Source: QHXQ01 sp036389375 (lineage in GTDB: Bacteria; Acidobacteriota; Blastocatellia; Pyrinomonadales; Pyrinomonadaceae). From it: 13,371 bases of DNA. The DNA is taken from assembly GCA_036389375.1 (NCBI GenBank), contig DASVQA010000131.1, positions 1 through 13,371 of the forward strand, written 5' to 3'. Below the pieces are notes generated by a model. That model was not told where the DNA came from. It did not search any database and was given only the letters and a program-made list of their open reading frames with translations. Positions within the stretch are counted from its first letter, which is position 1. Each line of letters begins with the position of its first letter. Positions 12,014 to 13,371 of the stretch are shown here, one piece after another. The position numbers and the translations under genes are program-made.

Positions 12014-12598
12014 ATGACGTTCATCAACTACGCATCCCGCGAGATCAATTGCAAGATCGTCTATTACGGCCCCGGCTTGTGCGGTAAGACGACCAACTTG
12101 CAGTACATCTATGATTCGACCGCGCCCGCGTCCAAAGGCAAGCTCATCAGCCTGGCGACCGAAACCGACCGCACCCTGTTCTTCGACTTCATGCCGCTCG
12201 AACTCGGCACGGTGCGCGGCTTCAAGACGCGCTTTCATCTCTACACCGTGCCCGGTCAGGTCTTCTATGATGCCTCGCGCAAACTGATCCTCAAGGGCGT
12301 GGACGGCGTCGTCTTCGTTGCCGACAGTCAGGAGGAGCGCATGGATGCCAACATCGAGTCGCTCTACAATCTGGAAGAGAACCTGAAGGTCAACGGCTAC
12401 GATTTGGCGAAACTGCCTTACGTCCTCCAACTCAACAAGCGCGACCTGCCGAGCGCCATCGCCGCCCCAGACCTCGTCGCCGAACTGCGCCGTAAGGACG
12501 AACCCGTCCACGAAGCGGTCGCCGCCAAAGGCACAGGCGTCTTCGACACGCTCAAGTCCATCGCCAAACTCGTGCTGACCGAACTACGCAAGAACTGA
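12014..12598 (+). CDS. mglA: MglA-type small Ras-like GTPase
   Basis: 194 residues, the usual MglA length. The P-loop GPGLCGKT is at 19-26, with Cys where many MglA proteins have Ser. The switch I region is around DRTLFFDF (52-59). The switch II motif is TVPGQ (78-82) in place of the DxxG of Ras, a known MglA hallmark. NKRD (141-144) is the guanine-specificity motif. In Myxococcus MglA-GTP marks the leading pole and recruits motility machinery, with MglB as its GAP; related pairs occur in non-gliding bacteria. It follows the mglB-like gene in an apparent operon. Upstream of the ATG there is no recognisable Shine-Dalgarno, only the heptamer repeat and TTGACCT, so translation may depend on the upstream gene or be leaderless-like. 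Confidence 0.95.
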   Translation: MTFINYASREINCKIVYYGPGLCGKTTNLQYIYDSTAPASKGKLISLATETDRTLFFDFMPLELGTVRGFKTRFHLYTVPGQVFYDASRKLILKGVDGVVFVADSQEERMDANIESLYNLEENLKVNGYDLAKLPYVLQLNKRDLPSAIAAPDLVAELRRKDEPVHEAVAAKGTGVFDTLKSIAKLVLTELRKN

Positions 12599-12633
12599 CG
12601 CGAGGCAGCACAGACGTAAAAGCTAAAGCTGAA

Positions 12634-12669
12634 AAGCGGGCGAGAGTGTGAGAGCACTCTCGCCCGCTT
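12634..12669. terminator. Bidirectional hairpin terminator between mglA and the acetyltransferase gene
   Basis: A perfect 15-bp inverted repeat (12634-12648 and 12655-12669) has a 6-nt loop and lies between two convergent genes. On the minus strand it is followed by TTCAGCTTTAGCTTTTA; on the plus strand the tail is less T-rich (GCCGTTTCGCTTAGCCTTT). It can serve both, more strongly the minus strand. Confidence 0.8.
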
Positions 12670-12725
12670 GCCGTTTCGCTTAGCCTTTGCGCCGTTCGGT
12701 TTTTGTCTACGCGCCAGTCCGGCCG

Positions 12726-13289
12726 CTAGTCAATGGCTTTGATCATGAGCAGCCCGTCGCCGCCGTTTGAATAATAGCGGGGCAGGCGCTGCGTGACGCT
12801 GTAGCCGACGTTGCGGTAAAGCTGTTGCGCGCCCGCGTTGATGGCGCGCACTTCGAGGCGGACGGTGCGGACGTTGCGGCGGCGGAAACTCTCTTCGACC
12901 TTGTTAAGCATGCGTTGGGCGATGCGGCGACGACGGTGTTCCGGCGCGACGCCGAGCGTCGTGACGTGCCCTGTGCGGTCAGGTTCGACCAAGCCCACAA
13001 TGAAGCCGACCATCGCCCCGTCGGGCGTAACCGCGCGGAAGGCGACCGACTCTGGCGAAGTCAGCAGGTATTCAAACGTCTCGCGGCTGTATGCCTCGCC
13101 GTCCACGAAGCAGCGTTGGTCGAGTCGCCAGCACTCGTCGAGTTGGGCAACGGTGAGCGGGCGTATGTCGTAGCGCGGGTCAAGCGCGGGCGCAGCTTCG
13201 AGCACGCCCAGCGCGGGCGCACCGTGCGCGCCCGCCGCTTGTGCGCGGCCCGAGAACAGACGCGAACGAATTTTCTTCAGCACTGCCAT
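12726..13289 (-). CDS. GNAT N-acetyltransferase, RimI-like
   Basis: 187 residues. A GNAT domain at about 40-185 has core strand and acetyl-CoA loop VTTLGVAPEHRRRRIAQRML (109-128). The C-terminal motif LEVRAINAGAQQLYRNVGYSVTQRLPRYYSNGGDG is typical of RimI/Ard1-type enzymes that acetylate protein N-termini. RimI acts on ribosomal protein S18, but the substrate here cannot be told from sequence. It is longer than E. coli RimI (148) because of a basic N-terminal extension of about 40 residues (MAVLKKIRSRLFSGRA). Tyr172-Tyr173 lie where the family carries a catalytic Tyr. No Shine-Dalgarno is seen before the ATG at 13289, so the exact start is less certain. It is convergent with mglA and not obviously in an operon with anything in the window. 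Confidence 0.85.
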   Translation of the reverse strand: MAVLKKIRSRLFSGRAQAAGAHGAPALGVLEAAPALDPRYDIRPLTVAQLDECWRLDQRCFVDGEAYSRETFEYLLTSPESVAFRAVTPDGAMVGFIVGLVEPDRTGHVTTLGVAPEHRRRRIAQRMLNKVEESFRRRNVRTVRLEVRAINAGAQQLYRNVGYSVTQRLPRYYSNGGDGLLMIKAID

Positions 13290-13371
13290 CAGGCGATAAA
13301 AGCTAACACGTCACGATGCGTAAGTAGGATGCAAAGTTTTGCTGCCCAAGCGCCGCCGCAAACAAGCGACG

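Overview
The window looks like a chromosomal segment of a high-GC bacterium. The clustering of a paired Roadblock (MglB-type) protein and MglA GTPase, a GlmR/YvcK-GlmU-GlmS operon, and secreted or Lys/Ala/Pro-rich proteins suggests an Acidobacteriota-like lineage (inference from gene content only; no rRNA is present). Most of the window is strongly G+C-rich (for example 42 of 60 bases in 8521-8580). The stretch from about 2190 to 5500 is clearly poorer (26 of 60 in 4621-4680).

Left block, minus strand. Positions 1-1280 hold a 3'-truncated secreted protein with a signal peptide, a beta-rich middle and a glycine-zipper segment; it has no stop codon inside the window. Positions 1511-1960 hold a small protein with a histone-H1-like Lys/Ala tail fused to a compact unknown domain. 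It has a strong intrinsic terminator (1452-1484) and a good sigma-70-type promoter (2063-2091).

Island, 2160-5540. One plus-strand gene (2365-5373) encodes a 1002-residue protein with an N-terminal HD domain and an Hsp90-like GHKL ATPase domain. It is flanked by direct repeats of the last codons of glmS: a 13-codon remnant plus stop at 2144-2186, and the real glmS end at 5498-5540. The repeats share a 27-bp identical core, and on the stop-codon side they differ only at synonymous positions within the sense codons. This is the signature expected of site-specific integration into the 3' end of glmS, with the inserted DNA supplying a replacement gene tail. No recombinase is encoded between the repeats.

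Central operon, minus strand. yvcK/glmR (8938-9981), glmU (7440-8930) and glmS (5498-7357) are transcribed in that order. Together they cover the first and last enzymes of UDP-GlcNAc synthesis plus a protein known in Bacillus to modulate GlmS. The glmU-glmS junction carries a 70-nt run of degenerate heptamers forming an imperfect inverted repeat that includes the glmU stop codon.

Right block. A protein with a Lys/Ala/Pro-rich N-terminus and TPR repeats (10157-11071, minus) is divergent from an mglB-like/mglA pair (11462-12598, plus) across a promoter-containing intergenic region. mglA ends convergently with a RimI-like N-acetyltransferase gene (12726-13289, minus), and a bidirectional hairpin terminator lies between them. 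A second, shorter heptamer repeat sits between mglB and mglA.
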